Notes: generated from the letters alone by a model not told the origin. A DNA stretch of 64,000 bases from Chitinophaga pinensis DSM 2588 (GCF_000024005.1 NC_013132.1:8736001-8800000); one strand, 5' to 3'; positions 44,894 through 53,909 are shown, counted from the stretch's first letter. A program made the numbers and translations.

Positions 44894-45982
44894 TTACTTA
44901 TTAAAGTCGTCGGAATGTGCCGGACCATTGATCTGTGACAGATCGATGTTTGGTTTATTCACCTCGCTGATATTATGGATATCCAGCAGCAGTTTCGGCT
45001 GACGGCCATCCAGTACCTCTACCAGTGCATCTTTAGGTTTATGTACACCTACATAGTGCCCCTGAGAGATAACACTTTGACGCTCTATTTTACGTGGGCC
45101 TTCGATCACCCAGTCTTTCACTTCTTTTTTATCGAAACGGCACGTATCACAGATCCATTCTTCTACTTCACCGTATTTGTCTTTACGGGCAGTTACACGG
45201 AACACCTCGTCGCCACGCATCCAGAGTGCCACTTTACCACAACACTTAGGATCGCTGCATTCACGGTGTGCATCTACCGGTTTCAGGAACCATACGCGGT
45301 TTTTGAAACGGAAGGTTTTATCAGTCAGCGCGCCTACCGGACAAACATCGATCACGTTACCGATGAAGTTGTTGTCCAGGGACTGCTGAATATAAGTACC
45401 GATTTCAGCAGCTTCACCACGACCCAGTACGCCATGTTCACGCTTTTCAGTCAGCTGATCAGCCGTGAATACACAACGGTAGCAAAGGATGCAACGGGTC
45501 ATGTGTAACTGTATCTTATCACCGATATCGACTCTGTCGAATGTACGGCGTTTGAATTCGTAGCGGGTGCTGTCTGCGCCATGCTCGTAGCTCAGGTCCT
45601 GCAGGTGACATTCACCAGCCTGGTCGCACACAGGGCAATCCAGCGGATGATTCAGCAACAGGAATTCTACCACCCCCTTACGTGCTTCCAGCACTTCAGG
45701 AGAGGTGATATTCGCCACTTCCATACCGTCCATTACGGTGGTACGGCAGCTGGCTACCAGTTTTGGCATAGGACGAGGATCAGCATCTGACCCTTTGGAT
45801 ACTTTCACCAGGCAGGTACGGCATTTACCACCGCTACCCTTCAGCTTGGAGTAGTAGCACATTGCAGGCGGCACAATGTCTCCACCAATTTGACGGGCAG
45901 CATTCAGAATGGTAGTGCCCGGCTCCACTTCCACGGAGATATTATCGATCTTAACCTTAAAGAGTTTCTTTTCTTCAGCCAT
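44894..45982 (-). CDS. nuoG: NADH-quinone oxidoreductase subunit G, short form
   Basis: NuoG carries iron-sulfur clusters of the complex I N-module. The 362-residue product is far shorter than the roughly 900 residues of E. coli NuoG. Present: the [2Fe-2S] ligands C42, C54, C57, C79; the His-Cys3 site H112, C116, C119, C125; the [4Fe-4S] ligands C164, C167, C170, C214; and a CSDPKCCGK...ICDTC region. The molybdopterin-oxidoreductase-like domain is missing and ends in a hydrophilic tail after about 310. Such short NuoG forms are common in Bacteroidota, so it is probably functional, not a fragment. Confidence 0.93.
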   Translation of the reverse strand: MAEEKKLFKVKIDNISVEVEPGTTILNAARQIGGDIVPPAMCYYSKLKGSGGKCRTCLVKVSKGSDADPRPMPKLVASCRTTVMDGMEVANITSPEVLEARKGVVEFLLLNHPLDCPVCDQAGECHLQDLSYEHGADSTRYEFKRRTFDRVDIGDKIQLHMTRCILCYRCVFTADQLTEKREHGVLGRGEAAEIGTYIQQSLDNNFIGNVIDVCPVGALTDKTFRFKNRVWFLKPVDAHRECSDPKCCGKVALWMRGDEVFRVTARKDKYGEVEEWICDTCRFDKKEVKDWVIEGPRKIERQSVISQGHYVGVHKPKDALVEVLDGRQPKLLLDIHNISEVNKPNIDLSQINGPAHSDDFNK

Positions 45983-46004
45983 TTTGCATCGCTTAAATTG
46001 ATTC

Positions 46005-47369
46005 TTATACAGCAGCAGGAGCAGCTATTTCCAGTGGATCTGCATAGTGAGCCAGTCCGTAATTGCGTTTGGTCGCCTCTTCAGGATGCAGCACATGCCA
46101 TTCAAACTCATCACGGAAATGACGGATAGCAGCAGCTACCGGCCAGGCGGCAGCATCGCCCAACGGACAGATGGTGTTACCTTCTATTTTACGCTGGATA
46201 TCCCACAGCAGGTCTATATCACTCATTTTACCCTTACCGTTCTCGATGTTCAGCAGTACGCGTTTCATCCAGCCGGTACCTTCACGGCAGGGACTGCACT
46301 GTCCGCAGCTCTCATGATGATAGAAGCGGGCAAATGTGAGGGTGTTTTTTACAATACACTGGTCTTCGTCCAGTACGATGAAACCGCCGGAACCTAACAT
46401 GGTACCGGTTGCAAAGCCACCGTCAGCCAGACTTTCATACGTCATCATACGCGGCTCACCTTTAGCTGTTTTCAGCAGCAGGTTAGCTGGCAGGATAGGT
46501 ACGGAAGAACCACCCGGGATACAGGCCTTGAGGCGTTTGCCATTGGCAATACCGCCACAGTATTCATCAGAATAAATGAATTCTTCTACGGAAATATTCA
46601 TTTCTATCTCATAAACCCCTGGTTTGTTGATATTGCCACAGGCAGAAATGAGCTTGGTACCAGTAGATTTACCTGTACCGTATTTCGCATATTCTTCACC
46701 ACCGATGCGCAGGATAGGCACTACGGTAGCCAGTGTTTCCACATTGTTCACAACAGTCGGACAATCCCACAGCCCTTTTACAGCCGGGAATGGCGGTTTG
46801 ATACGTGGGTTACCACGTTTACCTTCCAGTGACTCGATCAGGGCAGTTTCCTCACCACAGATGTAAGCACCGGCGCCGCGTTGTACATATATTTCAAGAT
46901 CGAAGCCGGTACCCTGGATATTTTTACCCAGCCAGCCGTTCTTTTTAGCGTCAGCGATCGCTTCTTCCAGGATATCAGGAATCCAGGCGTATTCACCACG
47001 GATGTAGATATAGCAGGAATTACAACCCAGCGTATAACTGGAAATCAGCAGCCCTTCTATCAGCAGGTGAGGGAGAAACTCCATCAGGTAACGGTCTTTG
47101 AACGTACCCGGCTCAGATTCATCCGCATTACATACCAGGTAACGGGGAACACCCTCTGGCTTTGCAATGAAACTCCATTTCATACCGGTAGGGAAACCGG
47201 CGCCACCACGACCTCTCAGTCCACTTTTCTTTACTTCATCCAACACCTGATCAGGGCTCATGCTTTTGAGCGCCTTTTCAGCCGATCCATAACCTCCGTT
47301 GGCACGGTATACATCGTAATACCGGATACCTTCTATGTGCGCTTTGTCAAAAAGTAGTTTGCGTCCCAT
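46005..47369 (-). CDS. nuoF: NADH-quinone oxidoreductase subunit F
   Basis: NuoF binds NADH, FMN and the N3 [4Fe-4S] cluster. The 454-residue product has the GLRGRGGAGFPTGMKW loop, PRYLVCNADESEPGTFKDR, the FMN-site YICGEETALIESLEGKRGNPRIKPPFPA, and the cluster motif SCGQCSPCREGTGW. It follows nuoE on the minus strand with a 45-nt spacer. Confidence 0.97.
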   Translation of the reverse strand: MGRKLLFDKAHIEGIRYYDVYRANGGYGSAEKALKSMSPDQVLDEVKKSGLRGRGGAGFPTGMKWSFIAKPEGVPRYLVCNADESEPGTFKDRYLMEFLPHLLIEGLLISSYTLGCNSCYIYIRGEYAWIPDILEEAIADAKKNGWLGKNIQGTGFDLEIYVQRGAGAYICGEETALIESLEGKRGNPRIKPPFPAVKGLWDCPTVVNNVETLATVVPILRIGGEEYAKYGTGKSTGTKLISACGNINKPGVYEIEMNISVEEFIYSDEYCGGIANGKRLKACIPGGSSVPILPANLLLKTAKGEPRMMTYESLADGGFATGTMLGSGGFIVLDEDQCIVKNTLTFARFYHHESCGQCSPCREGTGWMKRVLLNIENGKGKMSDIDLLWDIQRKIEGNTICPLGDAAAWPVAAAIRHFRDEFEWHVLHPEEATKRNYGLAHYADPLEIAAPAAV

Positions 47370-47414
47370 CTTACTTTTTATGATTGTAGACCGGCGTACC
47401 GGTCATTCAAAGTT

Positions 47415-47900
47415 TTAGTTTGCTTTACTTCTGCATTCCTCAATGATTGCATCTACCTTCTCAGGGGTCAGGTGCTCACGGTAATGTTTACCCAGCTGCA
47501 TCATCGGAGCATATCCGCAGGCGCCAAGGCACTCTACTGTTTTGAGGGTGAACAGGCCATCTTTTGTAGTTTGACCTACACCGATGTCCAGTTTCTTTTT
47601 AATATAGTCAATGATGTTATCTGAACCACGCAGCATACACGGGCCTGTCTGGCAGACCTCAAATACGTACCGGCCTACAGGTTGCAGGTTAAACATCGAG
47701 TAAAAGGTAGCCACCTCGTACACTTCGATCGGCGTGATCTGCAGCAGGGAAGCCACGTAATCCATGGTCTCCGAACTAAGCCATCCGCCAGATACTTCCT
47801 GTGCCAGGTGCAGCACCGGAATCAGGGCACTCTTCTGTTTCCCTGCCGGGTAACGGGCGATGATCTCTTTTACTTTATTCAGCTTCTCTTCAGAAAACAT
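47415..47900 (-). CDS. nuoE: NADH-quinone oxidoreductase subunit E
   Basis: NuoE is a thioredoxin-fold subunit with the N1a [2Fe-2S] cluster. The 161-residue product has CQTGPCMLRGSDNI and ECLGACGYAPMMQLG, which supply the four cysteines, after a helical N-terminal region with ALIPVLHLAQE and SLLQITPIEVYEVATFYSMFN. Confidence 0.97.
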   Translation of the reverse strand: MFSEEKLNKVKEIIARYPAGKQKSALIPVLHLAQEVSGGWLSSETMDYVASLLQITPIEVYEVATFYSMFNLQPVGRYVFEVCQTGPCMLRGSDNIIDYIKKKLDIGVGQTTKDGLFTLKTVECLGACGYAPMMQLGKHYREHLTPEKVDAIIEECRSKAN

Positions 47901-47915
47901 AACTATGAAAGAAAA

Positions 47916-47929
47916 AATTAAAAATTAAG
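47916..47929. repeat. Heptad pair at the nuoD stop codon
   Basis: AATTAAA (47916-47922) and AATTAAG (47923-47929) match two units of the array at 31981-31994; the second overlaps the nuoD stop codon. Confidence 0.5.
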
Positions 47930-49139
47930 CATCCAGTTCACCTGCGATCAGATTCAGACTACTCATACAGATAACCGCATCGCTCAGCATCGCGCCTTTG
48001 ATCAGTTCTGCGTAAGCCTGGTAATATATGAAACATGGGCGGCGGAAGTGCAGCCTGTAAGGACTACGGCCTCCATCGCTGATAAGATAGAATCCTAACT
48101 CACCATTCGCGCCTTCTACCGGATTGTATAATTCGCCCGGCAGGATATCAGATTCACCCATGATAATTTTGAAGTGGTAGATGAGCGCTTCCATCTTGGT
48201 GTATACGGCGCTCTTCTCAGGCAGGTAGTAAGCAGGTACATCTGCATGGTATACGTCTGAAGGCAGATCTTTCAGTTTATCCATCGCCTGACGGATGATG
48301 CTCAGACTTTCCCACATTTCGGCGTTACGTACCAGGAAACGGTCGTAGCAGTCGCCGGTAGTACCTACAGGTATAGTAAATTCAAAATCTTCGTAAGAGC
48401 AGTAAGGCTGTGCCACACGTACGTCGTAGTCTACGCCTGCTGCACGCAGGTTTGGACCGGTGAAACCGTAGTTGATGGCTCTTTCAGCACTGATCGGTCC
48501 TACACCCTGCGTCCTCTCCATAAAAATACGGTTACGGTTCATCATGGTTTCGAACTCCTTCAGTGCTACCGGGTATTCTTTCAGAAAACGTTCTATTTTC
48601 TCAAAAGCAGCCGGTGTGAAGTTTCTTTCAAAACCGCCTACGCGACCGATGTTGGTCGTCAGACGGGAACCGCATATTTCCTCATAGATCTCATATACCA
48701 GTTCACGGTATTTCATGAGATAAAGGAAGCCGGTGAAGGCGCCGCTATCCACACCTACCACACCATTACAGATCAGGTGGTCAGTGATACGGGCCAGTTC
48801 CATGATGATAACACGGAGGTAGTCCACACGCTTAGGCGTCTGAATGCCCAGCAGTTTTTCTACCGTCATGTGCCATCCCATGTTATTAATAGGCGACGAA
48901 CAATAGTTCAGACGGTCTGTTAAAGGAGTAATCTGGTAATAAGGACGACGTTCTGCTATCTTCTCAAATGCACGGTGGATATAACCTACCGTTGATTCCG
49001 AACTCACAATACGCTCACCGTCTATTTCCAGGATATTCTGAAATACCCCGTGTGTAGCAGGGTGCGTAGGTCCCAGGTTAAGGGTTTGTGTCTGCCTCTC
49101 AATAGAGCCTTCCGGCAGTGTGATATGTTGCTCTGACAT
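47925..49139 (-). CDS. nuoD: NADH-quinone oxidoreductase subunit D
   Basis: NuoD is the 49-kDa-type subunit that shapes the quinone pocket. From the ATG at 49139 it has 404 residues; the TTG two codons earlier is unlikely. Seen: LNLGPTHPATHGVFQN, ESTVGYIHRAFEKIAERRPYYQ, DRLNYCSSPINN, TQGVGPISAERAINYG and the C-terminal DAVICMSSLNLIAGELD. NuoC and NuoD are separate genes here, unlike the fused E. coli form. Confidence 0.97.
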   Translation of the reverse strand: MSEQHITLPEGSIERQTQTLNLGPTHPATHGVFQNILEIDGERIVSSESTVGYIHRAFEKIAERRPYYQITPLTDRLNYCSSPINNMGWHMTVEKLLGIQTPKRVDYLRVIIMELARITDHLICNGVVGVDSGAFTGFLYLMKYRELVYEIYEEICGSRLTTNIGRVGGFERNFTPAAFEKIERFLKEYPVALKEFETMMNRNRIFMERTQGVGPISAERAINYGFTGPNLRAAGVDYDVRVAQPYCSYEDFEFTIPVGTTGDCYDRFLVRNAEMWESLSIIRQAMDKLKDLPSDVYHADVPAYYLPEKSAVYTKMEALIYHFKIIMGESDILPGELYNPVEGANGELGFYLISDGGRSPYRLHFRRPCFIYYQAYAELIKGAMLSDAVICMSSLNLIAGELDA

Positions 49140-49157
49140 GTTCAAACGAATAAATTA

Positions 49158-49679
49158 TTAAATGCCAATATGCCCGCCGCGGCCGAACATTTCGTCGTCC
49201 TTATCGGTACGGGTCTGATCTTCCAGCGGAAATTCCTTACGCATGGGGAAATAAGTCATTTCATCCACGTTCAGGATACGTTTCAGGTTAGGATGCCCAA
49301 CGAAGTTCACCCCAAAGAAGTCGTATGTTTCCCTTTCCATCCAGTTGGCTGATTCAAACAGCCGGGTAGCTGTGAATACACGGGTATCCTCAATGCTGGT
49401 GTACACTTTAAGACGCAGTCTTATCCGCTCCTGAAAATTGTACAGGTGATATACTACTGCAAGTTCCTCACCCGTCCTGTCAGGATAATGTACGGCGGTG
49501 AGGTCCGTTAAAAAACGAAATTGCAGCTCCTCTTCATCGTACAGGAACTGCATTACTTTCAGGTTCAGGTCTTTGGGTGCTGTAAATGACATTGTCCCAA
49601 AGGATTCTTCCACCTGGCTGATTGATTCACCAAACTTTTCTGCTAACCTTTGCTTTATATAGTCGTTTGTCAAAGACAT
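49158..49679 (-). CDS. nuoC: NADH-quinone oxidoreductase subunit C
   Basis: NuoC is the 30-kDa-type peripheral arm subunit. The 173-residue product has the signature WMERETYDFFGVNFVGHPNLKRILN and the C-terminal MRKEFPLEDQTRTDK. It lies between nuoB and nuoD with an 18-nt spacer to nuoD. Confidence 0.96.
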   Translation of the reverse strand: MSLTNDYIKQRLAEKFGESISQVEESFGTMSFTAPKDLNLKVMQFLYDEEELQFRFLTDLTAVHYPDRTGEELAVVYHLYNFQERIRLRLKVYTSIEDTRVFTATRLFESANWMERETYDFFGVNFVGHPNLKRILNVDEMTYFPMRKEFPLEDQTRTDKDDEMFGRGGHIGI

Positions 49680-49682
49680 TAC

Positions 49683-49710
49683 GATTTCAGATTTTCGATT
49701 TCAGATTTGA
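49683..49710. repeat. Period-7 repeat in the nuoB-nuoC spacer
   Basis: Four heptads: GATTTCA, GATTTTC, GATTTCA, GATTTGA. The 11-mer TCAGATTTGAC at its end (49701-49711) occurs again at 50347-50357 in the nuoA-nuoB spacer. Confidence 0.75.
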
Positions 49711-49754
49711 CTAGTCGTAGAATTGACCTATCTATTGAATAGCTCCTATTGGAA

Positions 49755-50318
49755 TTACTGGATACCGTAAGAGTTCAGTAATTCTTTGTATTTATCGCTG
49801 TGACGGCGACGCAGGCTTTCCTGACCTACCAGATCCTGTACACGCATAAAGCCATCGATGATGGCTTCAGGACGTGGAGGACAACCTGGTACATATACAT
49901 CCACAGGAATTACCTGGTCGATACCCTGTAACACGGAATAAGTGTCAAATACACCACCACTGCTCGCACAGGCGCCTACAGCTACCACCCAACGAGGTTC
50001 AGCCATCTGCAGGTATACCTGACGTAATACAGGCGCCATCTTTTTAGAGATCGTTCCCATGACCATCAACAGGTCACACTGGCGTGGAGTGAAAGCCATT
50101 CTTTCAGAGCCAAAACGGGACATATCATAGGTAGATGCCATGGTTGCCATAAATTCGATACCACAGCAGGAGGTAGCGAATGGCAGAGGCCAGATGGAAT
50201 TCTTACGAGCCAGACCAATTACCTGGTCGAAAGTCGTAGCAAAAAAACCTTCACCGGAGTACCCCTCGGGTACTGCCACACTCTTCACCTTTTCATTATA
50301 CTGAACCGGACGTGCCAT
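49755..50318 (-). CDS. nuoB: NADH-quinone oxidoreductase subunit B
   Basis: NuoB carries the terminal N2 [4Fe-4S] cluster next to the quinone site. The 187-residue product has ATSCCGIEFMA with the adjacent cysteine pair, VVAVGACASSGGVFDTYSVLQGIDQVIPVDVYVPGCPPRPEAI with the remaining ligands, and an N-terminal helix. The spacer to nuoA is 97 nt and holds an imperfect repeat of CAGATTT. Confidence 0.97.
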   Translation of the reverse strand: MARPVQYNEKVKSVAVPEGYSGEGFFATTFDQVIGLARKNSIWPLPFATSCCGIEFMATMASTYDMSRFGSERMAFTPRQCDLLMVMGTISKKMAPVLRQVYLQMAEPRWVVAVGACASSGGVFDTYSVLQGIDQVIPVDVYVPGCPPRPEAIIDGFMRVQDLVGQESLRRRHSDKYKELLNSYGIQ

Positions 50319-50415
50319 ACCATGTCAGATTTAAAAATTTCCAAAATCAGATTTGACCTAAACGCACACAGGACTGCCCATACCGGCAATCTTCTCTGCA
50401 ATAATTATATAAAAA

Positions 50416-50808
50416 TCAGTCTTCCCATTTCAATGCACCCTTCTTCAGGATGTAGATGAAACCGCATAAAAAGAACGCTACGAAAAGTAACATAGCCATG
50501 AAACCGTCCCATCCTAAACCCCTGAAATTCACCGCATAAGGATAGAAGAAAATCACTTCGACGTCGAAAAGCACGAATAAAATGGCGGTAAGAAAGTATT
50601 TAATGGCTACTGGCTGACGTGCATTCCCTTTTTGCTCGATACCACTTTCAAAGGTAGCAAGTTTGTCGCTTGTTTTACGCTTTGGACCTAAAAAGTGAGT
50701 AGCAAGCATCGTAACGCCTACAAAGCCAAGTGCAGCCAAAAGCTGCATCACAATTGGAAAGTAACTGAAAGGAGTAGTTGCTGACAATAGTACTGTGTCT
50801 GTAAACAT
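50416..50808 (-). CDS. nuoA: NADH-quinone oxidoreductase subunit A
   Basis: NuoA is a three-helix subunit at the joint between the two arms of complex I. The 130-residue product has YFPIVMQLLAALGFVGVTML, the loop with KLATFESGIEQKGNARQPVAIKYFLTAILFVLFDVEVIFFYPYAVNF, and a final helix. It is the first gene of the nuo operon and is preceded by an exact promoter match. Confidence 0.96.
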   Translation of the reverse strand: MFTDTVLLSATTPFSYFPIVMQLLAALGFVGVTMLATHFLGPKRKTSDKLATFESGIEQKGNARQPVAIKYFLTAILFVLFDVEVIFFYPYAVNFRGLGWDGFMAMLLFVAFFLCGFIYILKKGALKWED

Positions 50809-50842
50809 AAGCTTCCCTGTATAAAATAATTCTCCGAATGAG

Positions 50843-50873
50843 CAAAAATAGGCTAACTAATGCAAAAATCAAA
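50843..50873 (-). promoter_or_regulatory. Bacteroidota promoter of the nuo operon
   Basis: On the minus strand TTTG (50873-50870), 19 nt, TATTTTTG (50850-50843) match the -33/-7 consensus exactly. The start point would be near 50838, with a leader of about 30 nt to the nuoA ATG. Confidence 0.88.
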
Positions 50874-50917
50874 TCTTATGAAGGATTAAAATATTATCTT
50901 TTTTCGCCAACCGGCAA

Positions 50918-50955
50918 TAAAAAAGCCCCCTGTCAGTCGACAGGAGGCTTTTTAT
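50918..50955 (-). terminator. Terminator of the PstS-like/TPR unit
   Basis: AGCCCCCTGTC (50924-50934) pairs with GACAGGAGGCT (50939-50949), with one mismatch and an AGTC loop; A-runs at 50918-50924 form the T-run on the minus strand. T-rich sequence on the other side would also allow plus-strand use. Confidence 0.9.
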
Positions 50956-50970
50956 ATAAAGTCTGAGTAA

Positions 50971-52686
50971 TTATTTTTTGTTACCCTGAGCTGGTTTTGC
51001 AGCAGCTGCTTTGTTCTTGTTATCCATGTTTTCCTGGATAGCCTTTACAGTTGCATTGCTTGGATCGATAGCAGTTACCTTATCCATCCAGATCTTCATA
51101 TTCGCCTGATCATCTTTGTTATAGTAGTAGATCATCATGTACTGATAAGGGAACATCAGCTGAGCTGGTTTCATCTTTTCATCACCTTTGATCTCAAAGA
51201 ATTTCTGGAAATATGGTACTGCAGCACCGTCTTTTGCTTCCGGATCTTTCGCCATGTTAGCACGGCCTCTCCAGTAGATACCTAAAGCCTCGTTGTTAGG
51301 ATATTTAGCAGCGAAAGCACCCCAGGTTGAATCTGCTGCATCGTACTGACGTGCATAGATCTCCATAGTACCTTTGAAGAACATATCCTGTACTTTACCA
51401 GTGTTCTGTTCGTCAGTGAAATCATTCACCAGTCTGCCATACCATTCAGCTGAACGTTTGAAGTCGTGCATAGATTTGAAGTTCTCTGCAACGGTTCTGT
51501 ATTTCTCAGCATCTTTAGCGGTATCAGCCAGAGCGTATTTCTCCATGTACAGACCTGCCAGTGAATCGTTAACAGCTTCCTGTGCGGAATCTGTTACATG
51601 CTGCTGGTAGATAGCGCTCAACAGTTTGTAGTCGTTCGCTTCCAGTTTGCTGTCGCCGACAGTTTTCACGTACTCTTCGATGACCTGTCTGCCCGTAGCG
51701 GTATCACCTTTCTGCAGATAAGCATCTGTCAGCAGGCGAACGAATTTACCTTTGTTGGTTTCATTCGTCTGTGGCAGTACACCTTTCGCTTTGTTGATAG
51801 CTGCATCATAATCTTTTCTGTAGAAAGAGATCGCAGCCAGGTTGTATTCATTTTCAACTTTACCGGCACCCTCACCTACTGCCGCCATATATTTCTCCAG
51901 GTATTTCGCTGCATTTTCCAGGGAAAGCTGCGCTTTGGTTGGAGTAATATAGAACTGATACAGTTCGAAATAAGCAGGCGCATAGTTAGGATCCATGTTG
52001 GTAGCCTTGGTCCAGTCGTTCACCGCATCCTGTAACAGTTTTGCGTTGTAGTTTACCAGACCCTGTTTCATTACCGCTTCTGCGTTGTTCTGATCCAGTT
52101 CCAGTGCTTTATCGTAGGAAGTGATGGCTTTACCACCATTTTCACCACCCAGGTAACGATAAGCATCACCTAACTCGATATAATCGGCAGCAATTGGATT
52201 GTAGATCTGTTTTTTCTTACGGCCTTCATTGTTCAGGAGTTTTTCCATTACTGACAATGCATAACCGCGGTCACCACCTTTGATTTCGCTGCTGGCGTCA
52301 GCGATAGCACGTGCTACATCGCCGTCACGACCTTCAGTAGCTGTGCTGGCTGCATCAAATTTCTGTTTTGCAGCAGCTGCATCACCTTTTTTCAGATCAA
52401 GGCGTCCCATACCCACCTGCAGGAGTGAAGAGGTCGGTACAGCCTGCAGCCCTTTTGTGAAAGTAGCAGCGGCACCGGCGTCATCATGCATTCCTAACTG
52501 TGCAATACCCAGATAATAATATGCTTTGTCTTCTGTAGGTTTAGCTGCAATAACTTTTTCCAGCGTCTGTTTGGCTGTTTCATACTTGCCATAATACAGG
52601 TCTTTCAATCCATCTTCCACAGATTGAGCCATAGCGCCGTTCGCGACGCACAGCATTGCAACAATTAAACTTTTCCGTCTGTTCAT
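50971..52686 (-). CDS. Exported tetratricopeptide-repeat protein
   Basis: A 571-residue exported protein; from the ATG at 52686 a signal peptide ends GAMAQ. TPR-like helical repeats run from about residue 25 to 540, clearest at KAYYYLGIAQLGMHDDAGAAATFTKGLQ, AIADASSEI to YIELGDAYRYLGGENGGKAITSYDKALELDQNNAEAVMKQGL, and EYNLAAISFYRKDYDAAINKAKGV. The C-terminus is Lys/Ala-rich. It follows a PstS-like lipoprotein gene by 38 nt. In many Bacteroidota such a TPR protein and a PstS-like protein occur after exbB/exbD/tonB genes, so it may belong to a TonB-related envelope system. No enzymatic motif is seen. Confidence 0.88.
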   Translation of the reverse strand: MNRRKSLIVAMLCVANGAMAQSVEDGLKDLYYGKYETAKQTLEKVIAAKPTEDKAYYYLGIAQLGMHDDAGAAATFTKGLQAVPTSSLLQVGMGRLDLKKGDAAAAKQKFDAASTATEGRDGDVARAIADASSEIKGGDRGYALSVMEKLLNNEGRKKKQIYNPIAADYIELGDAYRYLGGENGGKAITSYDKALELDQNNAEAVMKQGLVNYNAKLLQDAVNDWTKATNMDPNYAPAYFELYQFYITPTKAQLSLENAAKYLEKYMAAVGEGAGKVENEYNLAAISFYRKDYDAAINKAKGVLPQTNETNKGKFVRLLTDAYLQKGDTATGRQVIEEYVKTVGDSKLEANDYKLLSAIYQQHVTDSAQEAVNDSLAGLYMEKYALADTAKDAEKYRTVAENFKSMHDFKRSAEWYGRLVNDFTDEQNTGKVQDMFFKGTMEIYARQYDAADSTWGAFAAKYPNNEALGIYWRGRANMAKDPEAKDGAAVPYFQKFFEIKGDEKMKPAQLMFPYQYMMIYYYNKDDQANMKIWMDKVTAIDPSNATVKAIQENMDNKNKAAAAKPAQGNKK

Positions 52687-52724
52687 GAGCAATCCGGTTT
52701 TAAATTTTAGTTGTGTTAGTTTTT

Positions 52725-53648
52725 TTACCTAATGTTCGCTTCCCTGAATACCACGTTCAACCTCGCAGGGAACAGTCTGAATTTTGAAATGATCATCTGT
52801 CCTTCATAACTCCCCAGGAAAGTGGCGAACCCTGATCCTAATCCTCCGTATGGTTCTTTCAGACAAAAGAATAAACCACGTTTAAGGGGATAGGAGCCAA
52901 GAGCGATGTATGCCTGATATGGTTTTACAAATTCTGAACCATAATCTGCCCGCACCTTTACCACTGTCACTTTATTTGTAAATTCTATAGAGGTAGAGTC
53001 GTTCGGATCAGAGATCCAGCTCACCCCTACTACGCCAATCGCATTTTTTAATTTTGCCACATAATCAACCACTTCAGGATTTGTTTTCGCAGCCATCACA
53101 TCAGATGGTAACGGTTTTCCCTTGTTGATTGAATCAAGGACATATCTTACCGTACTTGAATTCTGATTATCAAAAACTATCTGACGTTTCTGCGTGGAAT
53201 CAGTTCCGTCCATAATTTTCCGCACCTGGTCCATCGTGAGGATGGTATCCGGATTACTATGGTTAGTAATCAGCGCTACTCCGTCCCATGCCAGTAACAT
53301 GCTTTGTGGAGCAATCTTCTTCTCCTTTATATATCCCGTCTCTTGCTCGTTAAAATCCCTGGTTACAAAGATCAGCCTTGAACTGTCGTTCAACAGGTCC
53401 TTGAAGCAATCTGCCTCAGGTTTGTATTCAGCAATGATATGCGCTTTCTTATACAAAGATTCGAAAACTTTGATCTCTGCTTCCATCAATGGACGATAGG
53501 TTTCATCCACGCTTATTCTGATGGTACCTGAAGTTGGCGTATCCCGCTCTTCCCCGGACGTGTTGGCCTGTCCGCAAGAGGCCAGTAAAGCTGTCGCTGC
53601 TAACAGGATAGTAGCTATCCGGCCATGCCTGATTAATCTGGTAAACAT
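52725..53648 (-). CDS. PstS-like substrate-binding lipoprotein
   Basis: A 307-residue lipoprotein (signal with LLASC, Cys 25) of the PstS/PBP-like family of phosphate-type binding proteins. Seen: GTIRISVDETYRPLMEAEIKVFE at the mature start, then VTRDFNEQE, MLLAWDGVALITNHSNPD, IVFDNQNSSTVRYVLDSINKG, and the late KEPYGGLGSGFATFLGSYEGQMII. The usual PstS phosphate-binding TGSG motif is not clear. No pstC, pstA or pstB is nearby, so a standard phosphate importer is unlikely. It lies between a small membrane protein and a TPR protein gene. Confidence 0.85.
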   Translation of the reverse strand: MFTRLIRHGRIATILLAATALLASCGQANTSGEERDTPTSGTIRISVDETYRPLMEAEIKVFESLYKKAHIIAEYKPEADCFKDLLNDSSRLIFVTRDFNEQETGYIKEKKIAPQSMLLAWDGVALITNHSNPDTILTMDQVRKIMDGTDSTQKRQIVFDNQNSSTVRYVLDSINKGKPLPSDVMAAKTNPEVVDYVAKLKNAIGVVGVSWISDPNDSTSIEFTNKVTVVKVRADYGSEFVKPYQAYIALGSYPLKRGLFFCLKEPYGGLGSGFATFLGSYEGQMIISKFRLFPARLNVVFREANIR

Positions 53649-53663
53649 ATGTTCGTCTCTTAT

Positions 53664-53909
53664 TTAACCCTTTTGATGAAACAGATACCTTACTCCTCTA
53701 TATACACGGAAAAGGCCGTACGCAATTAGTACACCGCCCAAAATATTCAGTACAGTTTGAGAAATTTGAAATTCACCCAGGCCGTATTTCTGCGCAAATA
53801 TTGCATACAGTCCAAAGAGTACAAAAAATATACCCCTGATTAATTCCCCGAGCGAACGATAATTTACCTCAGTCCGCGTGTTTCCAGATCTTTCTTGTTG
53901 CATTAGCAT
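53664..53909 (-). CDS. Small two-helix membrane protein of unknown function
   Basis: About 79-81 residues, starting at the ATG at 53909 or at the one at 53903. A basic N-terminus is followed by two hydrophobic segments (IRGIFFVLFGLYAIFA and TVLNILGGVLIAYGLFRVYRGV). I do not recognise the family. It is 15 nt upstream of the PstS-like gene on the same strand and likely co-transcribed with it. Confidence 0.7.
   Translation of the reverse strand: MLMQQERSGNTRTEVNYRSLGELIRGIFFVLFGLYAIFAQKYGLGEFQISQTVLNILGGVLIAYGLFRVYRGVRYLFHQKG

Noticed and set aside
44894-45982. nuoG as a truncated pseudogene
   Set aside because: All cluster ligands are intact and short NuoG is usual in Bacteroidota; the gene ends normally in an intact operon.
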